Positions 48,335-57,547 of a stretch of 64,000 nt of DNA are shown here, piece by piece. The translations under genes were made by a program, and so were the position numbers. The stretch comes from Microbacterium immunditiarum (GTDB lineage: Bacteria; Actinomycetota; Actinomycetes; Actinomycetales; Microbacteriaceae): assembly GCF_013409785.1 (NCBI RefSeq), contig NZ_JACCBV010000001.1, positions 3,658,001 to 3,722,000 of the forward strand, written 5' to 3'. Under the pieces are notes generated by a model. The model saw nothing but the letters and a program-made list of their open reading frames with translations. It was not told where the DNA came from and did not search any database. The stretch's first letter is position 1. Every line of letters begins with the position of its first letter.

Positions 48335-48349
48335 CGGATGCAGCATCCG
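48335..48349 (-). terminator. Small GGATGC/GCATCC hairpin after the antiporter gene
   Basis: CGGATGC (48335-48341), one base, GCATCCG (48343-48349). It stands 17 bases beyond the antiporter stop. With only one unpaired base at the centre it is really a near-perfect palindrome. Confidence 0.4.
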
Positions 48350-48365
48350 TCTCGCCTCTCGCGCG

Positions 48366-49562
48366 TCACGCGCGATCGTCCTGCAGCGTCTCGGGCTGCT
48401 CGACCGTGCGGCCGCGCAACGTCATCGCGACGAGCGGATAGAGGAGCACCGAGAGCATGCCGCCCGCGACGAGGACGGCCTGCGCGGCGGGGCTGATGAT
48501 CTGCTCGTCGACGCCGATCGCCGTGACCGCCACGATGATCGGAAGACCCGTCGCGCCGAGCAGGCCGATCGCGGCGCGGTCGCGCACGTGCGAGCCCTGG
48601 GGCGCGGCGAGCGTCGACGGGAGGCCGCGCACGACGAGCAGCGCGACCATCACGAGCGGCACGTAGAGGAACAGCACCGGCCGGTTCAGGAGCGACTGCA
48701 GGTCGAACGTGATGCCCGTGTAGACGAAGAACAGGGGGATGAGGAACCCGAACGCGACGCCCTCGACCTTGCTCTCGACCGCGCGGCGCTCGGGCTCCGA
48801 CGCGTCGCGCATGAGCAGGCGCCAGATGATGCCTGCCGTGAAGGCACCCAGCAGCATGTCGAGGTCGAGCGCGAGGCTCAGCGCGACGAGCGCGCCGATG
48901 ATGAGCAGCACGACCCGGATCGCGAACTGACCGGACGTGTGCAGCGTCGCGGTCACGAAACGGTGCATCGCGCCGCGCGGGATGCGGAAAGCGAGCCAGA
49001 TGCCGGTGGCGGCGACCGCCGCGAAGAGGGCGAGCACGATCGTCGCGGGTCCCGGCTCGCGGCTTCCGAGGAAGACGGAGATCGCGATGAGCGGCGCGAA
49101 CTCGCCGACAGCGCCGATCACAGAGACCGCGCCCCCGAACGGCGTGCGCAGCTCGCCGGCGTCGCGCAGTATCGGCACGATCGTGCCGAGAGCCGTCGAG
49201 CACAGCGCGATGCCGACGACGATCGCAGCCTCACCGGGGAAGAACGCGAACCCGAGGGCGACGCCGAGCACGAGGCTGATGAGCCAGCCGCCGATGGCTC
49301 TGCGCCCCAGTCGCCCGCGGAACGCGGTGAAGTCGATCTCGGTGCCCGCGATGAAGAACAGCATTGCCAGACCGAGGTTCGCGAATACCTCGACGATGTC
49401 GGAAGGAGCGCCCCAGCCGAGCACCGCCGGGCCGACGACGATGCCCAGCACGAGCTCGAACACGACCACGGGCACGCGCACCCACCGTCCCAGTGCTCGG
49501 GCGAGCAACGGTGCGAGTACCGCGAGCAGTGGGATGAGGATGACCGCGGTCTCCAGCCACAC
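48366..49562 (-). CDS. Cation:proton antiporter (CPA2/KefB type)
   Basis: This is a 398-residue protein with about twelve membrane segments, of the CPA2 exchanger family. LGLAMLFFIAGTEIDFTAFR is the typical segment after the first bundle, and the paired-Asp region of the core appears as ALSLALDLDMLLGAFTAGII. No C-terminal TrkA-N domain is present. The role is Na+ or K+/H+ exchange at the membrane. GTG start (VWLETAVILI). Downstream of the coiled-coil gene but separated by 75 bases. Confidence 0.88.
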   Translation of the reverse strand: MWLETAVILIPLLAVLAPLLARALGRWVRVPVVVFELVLGIVVGPAVLGWGAPSDIVEVFANLGLAMLFFIAGTEIDFTAFRGRLGRRAIGGWLISLVLGVALGFAFFPGEAAIVVGIALCSTALGTIVPILRDAGELRTPFGGAVSVIGAVGEFAPLIAISVFLGSREPGPATIVLALFAAVAATGIWLAFRIPRGAMHRFVTATLHTSGQFAIRVVLLIIGALVALSLALDLDMLLGAFTAGIIWRLLMRDASEPERRAVESKVEGVAFGFLIPLFFVYTGITFDLQSLLNRPVLFLYVPLVMVALLVVRGLPSTLAAPQGSHVRDRAAIGLLGATGLPIIVAVTAIGVDEQIISPAAQAVLVAGGMLSVLLYPLVAMTLRGRTVEQPETLQDDRA

Positions 49563-49637
49563 GCGATCAGCGTAGCGATGCGGGGGTTCGCTCTGGGGTC
49601 TGAGCGCATGTCAGCGGGCAGGGTGGGCCCGCTCGGG

Positions 49638-50492
49638 CTACAGCTCGTCGAGCGCCCGGCTCGCCCGCTCCGACGCCTCGACCGCGGCGCGCACGCGGGA
49701 CGCTCCCGCGCGATGCTCCTTCTCGAGGGAATCGAGCTGCCCGCTCGCGGTGCGCTCCTCCTCTTCGAGGCGCTCGAGGTCGCGACGCAGGTCGTCGATG
49801 CGCTCGCGCACGTGGTCGAGGCGCTCCTGCGTCTTGGTGCGCCGGGCCTCGACCTGCGCGAACTCGCGCTCGGCCTCGTTGACGGCGCGCTCCGCATCAC
49901 GTGCGACCTTCTCCGCGGCCTTGCGCGCGCGGCGCTCGGCGAGATCGTCGCGCGGGGGCGGCGCGATCGCTCCAGGCACGGACCCGCCGACAGCCTCCGC
50001 GAGCTCTCCGGGCTCGAAGTCGCCCGCCTCGAGCGGCTTGACGAGCCGCCCCGTCATGACCGCCGCCGCGGCCGCGGCATCCATCACCGCGGCATTGATC
50101 GTCTTCTCGACGTCTTCGCGCGCGGCGGCGCTGATCGTGACGCCGGCGTCCTTCGCGAGACCGACCGCCTGCGCGGCCAGCGCCGATACGAGCTGGCGGC
50201 GCTGCTTGCCCAGGCGCGCGAGCTCGGCGGCGTCCAGATCCTCGTGTGCCTCGCGGAGCGCCGCTGCGAGTTCGAGCGCGTCGGCGAGCTGCCCGTCGCG
50301 CGCGAGCAGGTCGACCGCCCACGCGGCGACGGTCGGCTTGGGGAGCTTCTTGATGCGCGCCGCGAGGGAACGATCGGATGCCCCCGCCCGCGCATTCCGC
50401 GCTGCGGTGAACTTGTCGGGCGGCAGCGCGTAGAGCTCGGCCGCGACGGCGTCGAGCTCATCGTCGGCGGTGCGGGCGGAATCGGTCGGCAC
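49638..50492 (-). CDS. Hypothetical helical/coiled-coil protein
   Basis: This is a 284-residue protein. Residues 15-130 form a helical domain (LYALPPDKFTAARNARAGAS, then LPKPTVAAWAVDLLARDGQL). Residues 175-284 are a charged coiled coil (RARKAAEKVARDAERAVNEA, LDHVRERIDDLRRDLERLEE). I know similar actinobacterial proteins only as hypothetical. No signal peptide or membrane segment. GTG start. A long inverted repeat lies just upstream. Confidence 0.7.
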   Translation of the reverse strand: MPTDSARTADDELDAVAAELYALPPDKFTAARNARAGASDRSLAARIKKLPKPTVAAWAVDLLARDGQLADALELAAALREAHEDLDAAELARLGKQRRQLVSALAAQAVGLAKDAGVTISAAAREDVEKTINAAVMDAAAAAAVMTGRLVKPLEAGDFEPGELAEAVGGSVPGAIAPPPRDDLAERRARKAAEKVARDAERAVNEAEREFAQVEARRTKTQERLDHVRERIDDLRRDLERLEEEERTASGQLDSLEKEHRAGASRVRAAVEASERASRALDEL

Positions 50493-50535
50493 TCGCCCAT
50501 TCTTACGGGGCGTCCGCCGGACGGGTACCCGCCGC

Positions 50536-50626
50536 GGCCGTTCCCGGCGTAGGGAATGGTGCCGGCGTAGGACGCGAAGCCCGTGATCGTCCTACGCCGG
50601 GACCATCTCCTACCGCGGGAACGGCC
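50536..50626. repeat. 91-bp imperfect inverted repeat with CGGCGTAGG tokens
   Basis: The outer arms GGCCGTTCCC (50536-50545) and GGGAACGGCC (50617-50626) are perfect, and the inner arms (50562-50574 and 50588-50600) are perfect over 13 bases with a 13-base loop. The middle pairs at about 11 of 16 positions. CGGCGTAGG or its complement occurs in each arm. It lies between the xylulokinase stop and the coiled-coil gene start, so it may terminate the xylB transcript. Confidence 0.8.
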
Positions 50627-50649
50627 TCGGCCAAGACGCCGTGCGCGGC

Positions 50650-51963
50650 TCAGGCGGAGAGCACCCGCGCCGCCTGGCGCGCAGCGCCGAGCGCGACGTA
50701 CTCCCCCGGCGCGGGCACCTCGACCGGCATGCCGAGCATGAGCGGCGCGATCTCGCGCACCGCCTCGGACTGGGCCCCGCCGCCGATGAGGAGCGCGCGC
50801 TCGAGCGGGACGCCGAGACCACGCAGCGCGTCGAGCCCCGCCGCGAGGCCCGACAGCATGCCCTCGACGGCGGCGCGGGCGAGGTTCTCGCGCGTCGTCG
50901 AGGCCAGCGTCAGGCCCGTGAGGGAGGCCGTGGCATCCGGAAGGTTCGGCGTGCGCTCGCCCTCGAAATACGGCACGAGCGTGAGCCCGCCCGCACCCGG
51001 CTCCGCCGTGAGCGCGAGGCGCGACAGCTCGGCGTGGTCGACGCCGAGCAGACGGCCGACGGCGTCGAGCACGCGCGCCGCGTTGAGGGTCGCGACGAGC
51101 GGGAGGAACCGCCCGTCGGCGTCGGCGAAGCCGGCGACCGTGCCCGATGGGTCGACGACGCGCTTCTCGCTCACGGCGAAGACCGTGCCGCTCGTGCCGA
51201 TCGACACGACGACGTCACCGGGACCCGCGCCGAGCCCGAGCGCCGCGCCGGCGTTGTCGCCGGCACCCGGCCCGACGCGTCGGCCCGCGGCATCCGTCAC
51301 CCATTCGACAGGGCCGAGCACGTGCGGAAGCACGGCATCGTGACCGAGCGCCGCGATGAGTAGGTCGCGGTCGTAGCCCTCGGATCCGTCTGGCGCCTCG
51401 CCCCAGTAGCCCGTGCCCGACGCGTCGGACCGGTCGGTGACGAGCTCCTCGAGCACGGGACCGCGTTCGGACTCGCCTGCGGGGCCGAACCCGCGAAGAC
51501 GCCACGTCAGCCAGTCGTGCGGGAGGGCGACGGCCGCGACGCGCGCCGCGTTCTCGGGCTCATGGTCGCGCAGCCACCGCAGCTTCGTGATCGTGAAGGA
51601 CGCGACGGGCACGAGCCCCGTGCGCTGCGCGAGGTCGTCGGCGCCGAACTCCGCGATGAGGTCGGCCGCGGCGCCGGCCGAGCGCGTGTCGTTCCACAGC
51701 AGGGCGTCGCGGATGACGCGCCCTTCGGCGTCGAGCGCGACCATGCCGTGCTGCTGGCCGCCGATGGACCACGCCTCGACGTCGTCGAGGCCGCCCGCGG
51801 CGGCGATCGCCTCCTGCAGCGCCGTCCACCACGCGGCCGGGTCGACCGACGTGCCGTCGGGGTGAGTCGCGCGGCCCTGCCGCACGACGGCGCCGGTCGC
51901 GGCATCCGTGATCACGACCTTGCAGGACTGGGTCGACGAGTCGACCCCCGTCACGAGCGCCAT
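50650..51963 (-). CDS. xylB: Xylulokinase
   Basis: This is a 437-residue FGGY kinase. [20 protein letters not shown] is the first ATP-binding block, [14 protein letters not shown] the substrate block, [12 protein letters not shown] the second phosphate block and [20 protein letters not shown] the adenosine motif. It phosphorylates D-xylulose to xylulose 5-phosphate. ATG with the strong site GAGAGGAGCAG. It is downstream of xylose isomerase with a 94-base gap that holds an inverted repeat, so it may have its own promoter as well. Confidence 0.93.
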   Translation of the reverse strand: MALVTGVDSSTQSCKVVITDAATGAVVRQGRATHPDGTSVDPAAWWTALQEAIAAAGGLDDVEAWSIGGQQHGMVALDAEGRVIRDALLWNDTRSAGAAADLIAEFGADDLAQRTGLVPVASFTITKLRWLRDHEPENAARVAAVALPHDWLTWRLRGFGPAGESERGPVLEELVTDRSDASGTGYWGEAPDGSEGYDRDLLIAALGHDAVLPHVLGPVEWVTDAAGRRVGPGAGDNAGAALGLGAGPGDVVVSIGTSGTVFAVSEKRVVDPSGTVAGFADADGRFLPLVATLNAARVLDAVGRLLGVDHAELSRLALTAEPGAGGLTLVPYFEGERTPNLPDATASLTGLTLASTTRENLARAAVEGMLSGLAAGLDALRGLGVPLERALLIGGGAQSEAVREIAPLMLGMPVEVPAPGEYVALGAARQAARVLSA

Positions 51964-51981
51964 CGCTGCTCCTCTCTCAGA

Positions 51982-52003
51982 GTCCGTATGCCCATAGTCG
52001 GAC
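51982..52003. promoter_or_regulatory. Inverted repeat between xylA and xylB, possible operator
   Basis: GTCCG (51982-51986) and CGGAC (51999-52003) flank TATGCCCATAGT. The spacer shows partial dyad symmetry (TATG/CATA). It stands 19 bases upstream of the xylB start. Operator role is inferred from position. Confidence 0.4.
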
Positions 52004-52057
52004 ACCTCCGCCGGCCGCGCGGTCACGCGGTCGACGGAGATGTCCGGGAAGGCGGGA

Positions 52058-53248
52058 TCAGCCGCGCGCGCCGAGAAGGTGCTCGGTGGCCAGCTGCTGC
52101 ACGCGCACGAAGCCGAAGCCCTTGCCGGCGAAGTAGGCGCCCGAGTCGAAGTCCTCGAACGCCGAGCGGTCGGCGAGGAGGTCATCGGCGGTCTCGCCGT
52201 CGCTCAGCGTGGGCTCGGCGAGCTCGGGCACCCGGGCCGCGGCGAGCGCCTCCTGCACCTCGGGGTCGGCGCGGAAGGCCTGCGCGCGCTCCTTGAGCAG
52301 AAGGTACGTGCGCATGTTGGCCTTGGCCGACTCCCACACGCCGTCCTCGTCCTCGGTGCGCGACGGCTTGTAGTCGAAGTGGCGCGGGCCGTCGTACGCC
52401 GGACCGCCGCCCGGGCCGCCGTTCTCGAGCAGATCGACGAGCGCGAACGCGTTGTGCAGGTCGCCGTGGCCGAACACGAGGTCCTGGTCGTACTTGATGC
52501 CGCGCTGGCCGTTGAGGTCGATGTGGAACAGCTTGCCGTGCCACAGCGCCTGCGCGATGCCGGCCTGGAAGTTCAGGCCCGCCATCTGCTCGTGACCGAC
52601 CTCGGGATTCAGGCCCACGAGCTCGGGGTGCTCGAGCTCGTTGATGAACGCGAGGGCGTGGCCGACGGTCGGCAGCAGGATGTCGCCGCGGGGCTCGTTC
52701 GGCTTCGGCTCGATCGCGAAGCGGATGTCGTAGCCCTTGTCGAGGACGTACTGGCCGAGGAAGTCGAACGCCTCCTTGTAGCGGTCGAGGGCGACCCGGA
52801 TGTCCTTCACCGAGTCGTACTCGGCGCCCTCGCGACCGCCCCACGCGACGTAGGTCTTGGCGCCGAGCTCGGCGGCGAGGTCGAGGTTGCGCATGAGCTT
52901 GCGCAGCGCGAAGCGGCGGACGCCGCGGTCGTTCGAGGTGAGGCCGCCGTCCTTGAAGACGGGCTGGCTGAACAGGTTCGTCGTCGCCATCGGGATGATG
53001 AGGCCCGTGTCGCCGAGGGCGCCCTTCAGGCGGTCGATCTGCGTCTGGCGCTCGGCGTCGCTCGAGCCGAACGCGAACAGGTCGTCATCGTGGAAGGTGA
53101 GGCCGTAGGCGCCGAGTTCGGCGAGCTTCTCGACGACGTGGACGACATCGAGGGGCTTGCGGGTGGGGCCGCCGAACGGGTCGTTGCCGGGGTACCCGAC
53201 GGTCCAGAGGCCGAACGAGAACTTGTCCTCGCGAGTGGGGGTGGGCAT
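52058..53248 (-). CDS. xylA: Xylose isomerase (class I)
   Basis: This is a 396-residue protein, the normal length of actinobacterial class I enzymes. [20 protein letters not shown], the catalytic His/Asp in [14 protein letters not shown] (about residue 53), metal ligands in [13 protein letters not shown] and [14 protein letters not shown], and [16 protein letters not shown] are all intact. It converts D-xylose to D-xylulose. ATG with the site AAAGGAG at ideal distance. An operator-like palindrome lies upstream. Confidence 0.96.
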   Translation of the reverse strand: MPTPTREDKFSFGLWTVGYPGNDPFGGPTRKPLDVVHVVEKLAELGAYGLTFHDDDLFAFGSSDAERQTQIDRLKGALGDTGLIIPMATTNLFSQPVFKDGGLTSNDRGVRRFALRKLMRNLDLAAELGAKTYVAWGGREGAEYDSVKDIRVALDRYKEAFDFLGQYVLDKGYDIRFAIEPKPNEPRGDILLPTVGHALAFINELEHPELVGLNPEVGHEQMAGLNFQAGIAQALWHGKLFHIDLNGQRGIKYDQDLVFGHGDLHNAFALVDLLENGGPGGGPAYDGPRHFDYKPSRTEDEDGVWESAKANMRTYLLLKERAQAFRADPEVQEALAAARVPELAEPTLSDGETADDLLADRSAFEDFDSGAYFAGKGFGFVRVQQLATEHLLGARG

Positions 53249-53274
53249 GTCGCTCCTTTGCGCGGCGCGGGTAA

Positions 53275-53290
53275 TTGTTGCGGCTAACAA
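53275..53290 (-). promoter_or_regulatory. Operator-like palindrome upstream of xylA
   Basis: TTGTT (53275-53279), six bases, AACAA (53286-53290), a dyad like those bound by ROK-family XylR or LacI-type repressors. It lies 27 bases before the xylA ATG in an AT-rich island that also contains TATATC. No XylR gene is in the window. Confidence 0.5.
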
Positions 53291-53302
53291 CCTATATCAA
53301 TC

Positions 53303-53337
53303 CGGATGCCGCGTCCACTCCGAGTTCGCGGCATCCG
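53303..53337 (-). terminator. 11-bp hairpin between the GH43 and xylA genes
   Basis: CGGATGCCGCG (53303-53313) and CGCGGCATCCG (53327-53337) form a perfect stem with a 13-base loop, 26 bases past the GH43 stop. It should end the LacI-GH43 transcript before xylA. Confidence 0.75.
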
Positions 53338-53362
53338 CGCCCTCGATCGCGGGCCCCTGTAA

Positions 53363-54919
53363 TCAGGCCGTGCGCACCTCGGCGAACTCGACGTCGGCGA
53401 AACCATCCCCCACCGCGAACGGACCGAACCAGCTGCCCACGAACCAGCTCGTACGGCCGGTGGTCAGCACGCCCGCGACATCCGTCGACGCGAAGGCGAA
53501 ACCGGCCGCGGTGAGATCGACGCGGTGCCCGTCGACGCCGATCGTGAGCGCAACAGGAGCGCCCGGCGGCACGGCCGTCTCGCCGAGCTCGTGTGCGTCG
53601 CCGTCGGCCCACAGGACACCGCGCACGCGTCCCGCGCGATCGACGGAGACCTCGAGGCATCCGCGCTCCGACGTCCGCAGCAGCAGTCCCGCGCGCAGCG
53701 CGCCGTCGCCGGGGACGAGCGCGACGGACGCCGAGATCGAGCAGCGCGACGTCGGCACGCGCCGCCCGAGGAACGCGGTCACGCCCACCTCGGACGGCTC
53801 GGTCGGCGTCGCCGCGAGACGCACAGACCCGCGCTTCGCGGTCAGATCGGCGAAGGTCTCGGGCAGGGCGCGCACGCCGTTCCATGCGAGGTCGAGCGCG
53901 TCGCCGTCGAAGTCGTCGCGGATGACGGACGGCCACGGATGCTGCTCCGGCACCCCCTCCGCCTCGACGTGCTCCTCGATCCGTCCCGCTCCGGGCGCGA
54001 AGACGGCGCGACTGCCCTCCCACGCGACCGGGACGAGCATCGTCTGCCGCGACATGAGGGCGTCCGTGCCGTCGATGGTCTGGGTCGCGAGGGCGACCGC
54101 CCACGTGCGGCCGTCCGGCGCCTCGACGAGGTCGGCGTGGCCGACGTTCTGGATCGCGACGTCCTCGCCGAGATGGCGGTGCGTGAGGCGTGGGTTGCCG
54201 GGATCGCCTCGGTACGGGCCGGTGATCTCGTCGGCGTACGCGACGGCGACCGAGTGGTCGCGGGCCGTGCCGCCCTCCGCCGTGACGAGCACCCACCCGC
54301 CGTCGGGGTGCCGGACGATGTGCGGCGCCTCGGACCACTCCGCGTCGGCGAGCGCACCCGTCCAGATCGGCGTGCGCTCGCCGATCGGCGCGAAGGTCTC
54401 GGGGTCGAGCTCGACGAGCCAGATCGCGTTGCGCCCGGTCCACGCGTCGCCTTCGGCCGGAGCGGTCGCGCACATCCACACGCGGTCGCCGTCGAACGTG
54501 AGCGACGGGTCGATGCCGGGCAGCCCGTCGAACCAGACGGGGTCGCTCCACGGCCCCGCGGGATCGGACGCGGTCACGACGAAGTGCCCGGAGCGCGCGC
54601 CCGGCAGGTCGCGGTACACGCCGTCGACGACACCCGGCACGAGCGTGCAGATGACGTGGAAGCGACCGTTGTGATGCCGGATCGTCGGGGCGTAGAGCCC
54701 CTTCGACGACGGCACACGGCTCAGGTCGAGCTGCCCCTCGCGGTGGATCGCGTGCCCGATGGGCTCCCAGTCGACGAGGTTCGTCGAGCGGTGGATGGGC
54801 AGGCCGGGCAGGTACTCGAACGTCGAGGTCACGAGGTAGTACTCGTCGCCGACGCGGCAGATGCTCGGGTCGGGGTGGCACCCGGGCAGGATCGGGTTGC
54901 GGTACGAGCCCACGCTCAC
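53363..54919 (-). CDS. Glycoside hydrolase family 43 (beta-xylosidase type)
   Basis: This is a 518-residue protein without signal peptide, so intracellular. The GH43 five-blade propeller begins with YRNPILPGCHPDPSICRVG, whose Asp is the general base. The pKa-modulating Asp lies in DGLPGIDPSLTFDGD and the general acid Glu in ADAEWSEAPHIVR. The second half (about 330-518) is the beta-sandwich found in beta-xylosidases. It probably releases xylose from imported xylo-oligomers. The GTG start overlaps the LacI stop (GTGA), giving coupled translation. Confidence 0.92.
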   Translation of the reverse strand: MSVGSYRNPILPGCHPDPSICRVGDEYYLVTSTFEYLPGLPIHRSTNLVDWEPIGHAIHREGQLDLSRVPSSKGLYAPTIRHHNGRFHVICTLVPGVVDGVYRDLPGARSGHFVVTASDPAGPWSDPVWFDGLPGIDPSLTFDGDRVWMCATAPAEGDAWTGRNAIWLVELDPETFAPIGERTPIWTGALADAEWSEAPHIVRHPDGGWVLVTAEGGTARDHSVAVAYADEITGPYRGDPGNPRLTHRHLGEDVAIQNVGHADLVEAPDGRTWAVALATQTIDGTDALMSRQTMLVPVAWEGSRAVFAPGAGRIEEHVEAEGVPEQHPWPSVIRDDFDGDALDLAWNGVRALPETFADLTAKRGSVRLAATPTEPSEVGVTAFLGRRVPTSRCSISASVALVPGDGALRAGLLLRTSERGCLEVSVDRAGRVRGVLWADGDAHELGETAVPPGAPVALTIGVDGHRVDLTAAGFAFASTDVAGVLTTGRTSWFVGSWFGPFAVGDGFADVEFAEVRTA

Positions 54920-55929
54920 TCCCCTGCGCCGGCGGCGGGGGCGGCGGTCGATGCGCGGGCGACGAGCTTCGGCTCGAGCTCGTGGTTGAGGTCGGCCGCG
55001 TCGGTCGTGCTGCCCGCGATGCGATCGAGCAGGAGCCCGACCGCCGTCTCTCCGAACTCGCGCAGGTCGACCCCGACGCTCGTGAGCGGCGGGAACGAGA
55101 GCTGCGCGACGTACGTGTTGTCGAACCCGAGCAGGCTCACGTCGTCGGGCACGCGCACGCCCAGCTCGGTCCACCGGGCGAGCAGGCCGAGCGCGACGAG
55201 GTCGTTGTACGCGATGACCGCCGTGGGGCGCCCCACGAGCGCGGCATCCGCCGCCTGTCGTCCGCCCTCGGCGTCGGGTGCGTAGCCCGACAGCTCGATG
55301 AGGTCGATGTCGGCGTAGGCCTGCGCCGCGTCGCGGATCGCCGCCGAGCGCCGCGCCTGGGACCACGATCGCGCGGGGCCGCCGATGTAGGCGATCCGCC
55401 GGTGCCCGAGGTCGTGCAGGTGGCCGACGGCGGCGCGGGCGCCGACGCGCTCGTCGATCGTCACGGTGGGGGTGGCCGGGGCATCCGGTCCCAGGTCCCG
55501 GTTCACGAGCACGCAGGTCGTCGTCGCCGCGATCTGCGCGAGCTGCTCGTCGGGCAGACGCGACGACGCGAGGATGATGCCGTCGATCTGGGGGCGCACG
55601 GCCTGGACCTCGGCCGACTCGACATCGGCGCGCTCGGTCGTGTCGACGACGACGAGCCCGTAGCCGCGCTCGCGCGAGCTCGCCTGCGCGCCCTTGGTGA
55701 GCGATGAGAAGTACGGGTTCTCGATGTCGGGCACGACCAGCCCGATGACGCCGGTGCGTCCGCCGCGCAGGCCGCTCGCGGCACGGTTCGGCTGGTAGCC
55801 CAGCTCGTGGACAGCAGCGAGCACCCGATCGCGCGTCTGCTCCGAGACGCGGTGCGGCGCGCGCAGCGTGCGCGACACGGTGGCGATCGAGACGCCCGAC
55901 AGGGCCGCGACGTCATGGACTGTGACCAA
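54916..55929 (-). CDS. LacI-family transcriptional regulator
   Basis: This is a 337-residue repressor. The helix-turn-helix and hinge read LVTVHDVAALSGVSIATVSR and HELGYQPNRAASGLRGG, and the sugar-binding domain carries GLVVPDIENPYFSSL and LLGFDNTYVAQL. I chose the TTG at 55929 because LacI proteins begin directly at VTxHDVA and AGGTGG lies 7 bases before it. A GTG at 56001 adds 24 atypical residues. It faces uxaC across a LacI-type operator and is followed by GH43 with a 4-base overlap. The ligand is probably a uronic acid or xylo-oligomer. Confidence 0.88.
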   Translation of the reverse strand: MVTVHDVAALSGVSIATVSRTLRAPHRVSEQTRDRVLAAVHELGYQPNRAASGLRGGRTGVIGLVVPDIENPYFSSLTKGAQASSRERGYGLVVVDTTERADVESAEVQAVRPQIDGIILASSRLPDEQLAQIAATTTCVLVNRDLGPDAPATPTVTIDERVGARAAVGHLHDLGHRRIAYIGGPARSWSQARRSAAIRDAAQAYADIDLIELSGYAPDAEGGRQAADAALVGRPTAVIAYNDLVALGLLARWTELGVRVPDDVSLLGFDNTYVAQLSFPPLTSVGVDLREFGETAVGLLLDRIAGSTTDAADLNHELEPKLVARASTAAPAAGAGE

Positions 55930-56010
55930 TTGTGCGCCACCTCGCTGTTCGGTGATCCGGGGTGATCCGGTGAGCCAATCATCCCCGAGCGGGGCCGACA
56001 CCGACTAGTG

Positions 56011-56024
56011 TAATAACGTTTACA
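56011..56024. promoter_or_regulatory. LacI-type operator TAATAACGTTTACA between lacI-like gene and uxaC
   Basis: The AACGTT centre with a perfect GTTTACA right half is the common LacI/GalR operator core of actinobacteria. The left half is imperfect. It stands 15 bases before the uxaC start and overlaps the likely promoter of the leftward regulator, so one protein could govern both directions. Confidence 0.65.
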
Positions 56025-56038
56025 TTCGGAGGGGTCAC

Positions 56039-57547
56039 ATGGGGTCGACAGTCGAAGGCGCCGCCGCGTCGCGGGGGTGGGCGCTGCACCCCGACCGCGC
56101 CCTGCCCGCCGACCCGGCCGTCCGCCCGATCGCCCGTCACGTGCTCGACGCGACCTCGCGCCTGCCGATCGTGTCGATGCACGGGCACGTCGACGCGGCG
56201 ATGCTCGCCGCCGACGAGCCGTTCGCCGATCCGGCCTCGCTGCTGGTGACCCCCGACCACTACGTCGTGCGCATGATCGTGTCGCAGGCGACCTCCCCCG
56301 GGCCGGTCCGCGACGCGGGCGTGCGCTCGGCCGCCGATCTCGGCGTGGGGCCGGATGCCGAGACCGACCCCCGCACGATCTGGCGGCGCTTCTGCGCGGG
56401 ATGGACGGCGCTTCGCGCCACCCCGACGCGATACTGGCTCGAGCACGTGCTTCACGACGTGTTCGACGCACCCCTCGCACCGTCGCCCGAGGCTGCCGAC
56501 GTGCTCTTCGACTGGATCGCCGACCGCCTCGCCCGCCCGGAGAACCGCCCTCGTGCCCTCTTCGAGCGCTTCGGGCTCGAGCTGCTCGCGACGACCGACG
56601 CGGCCGACTCCGATCTCGCCGCGCACGCGACGCTCGCCGCCGACGGATGGGGCGGCCGCGTCGTGCCGACGTTCCGCCCCGACACGCTCCTGGAAGCGGG
56701 GACACCCGCGTGGACGGGGGAGCTCGAGCGGCTGAGCGCGGCCGCGCGCATCGACGCCTTCTCGTACGACGGCTTCCTCGCGGCGCTGCGCGCCCGCCGC
56801 CAGGCGTTCATCGCCGCGGGAGCCCGGGCGACCGACCACGGGCACCTCCGCGCCGACACGACGCGCCTGCCCGATGCCGATGCGCGCGCCCTCTTCGGGG
56901 CGGCGCTCCGCGAGCCGCTCACGGGCGAGGCATCCGCCGCCCTCACCGCCCATCTGCTGTTCGAGCAGGCGGCGATGTCGGCCGACGACGGGCTGGTGAT
57001 GCAGTTGCACACGGGCGTGCTGCGCGACCACGACCGCGGCGCGGCCGCCGCCCACGGCCCGAACATCGGTTACGACATCCCGGTCGCGGGTGAGTTCACG
57101 CGCGCGCTGCGACCCGTGCTCGAGGCGTTCGGGCACCGCGAGGACTTCCACCTCATCGTCTTCACGATCGACGAGACGGTGTACTCGCGCGAGCTCGCGC
57201 CGCTCGCGGGCGCCTACCCGGCGCTGCGCCTCGGCGCGCCGTGGTGGTTCCTCGACGCGCCCGACGCGATGCGGCGCTTCCGCGAAGCGGTGACCGAGAC
57301 CGCGGGCTTCCGCAACACGAGCGGGTTCGTCGACGACACGCGCGCCTACTGCTCGATCCCCGCACGTCATGACCTCGCGAGGCGAGCGGATGCCGCGTAC
57401 CTCGCGCGCCTCGTCGCCGAGCACCGCCTCGACCTCGACGAGGCCGTCGACACCGCGATCGACCTCGCCTACCGTCTTCCGAAAGAGAGCTATCCCGTGC
57501 CGAAGTCCGCCCCTGTCGCCCCCGCCCAGCCGGAGCCCGTGGCATGA
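56039..57547 (+). CDS. uxaC: Glucuronate (uronate) isomerase
   Basis: This is a 502-residue amidohydrolase-fold enzyme. [15 protein letters not shown] has the metal-binding Hx[12 protein letters not shown] and [14 protein letters not shown] are typical of uronate isomerases, and [20 protein letters not shown] with the [15 protein letters not shown] segment completes the family signature. It converts D-glucuronate to D-fructuronate. ATG after GGAGGGG. Its stop overlaps the ManD-like ATG (ATGA). First gene of the rightward uronate operon. Confidence 0.93.
   Translation: MGSTVEGAAASRGWALHPDRALPADPAVRPIARHVLDATSRLPIVSMHGHVDAAMLAADEPFADPASLLVTPDHYVVRMIVSQATSPGPVRDAGVRSAADLGVGPDAETDPRTIWRRFCAGWTALRATPTRYWLEHVLHDVFDAPLAPSPEAADVLFDWIADRLARPENRPRALFERFGLELLATTDAADSDLAAHATLAADGWGGRVVPTFRPDTLLEAGTPAWTGELERLSAAARIDAFSYDGFLAALRARRQAFIAAGARATDHGHLRADTTRLPDADARALFGAALREPLTGEASAALTAHLLFEQAAMSADDGLVMQLHTGVLRDHDRGAAAAHGPNIGYDIPVAGEFTRALRPVLEAFGHREDFHLIVFTIDETVYSRELAPLAGAYPALRLGAPWWFLDAPDAMRRFREAVTETAGFRNTSGFVDDTRAYCSIPARHDLARRADAAYLARLVAEHRLDLDEAVDTAIDLAYRLPKESYPVPKSAPVAPAQPEPVA

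Noticed and set aside
55930..56001. GTG start adding 24 residues to the LacI regulator
   Set aside because: It overlaps the promoter-operator region and precedes a normal LacI start that has a good ribosome site. It remains a possible alternative.
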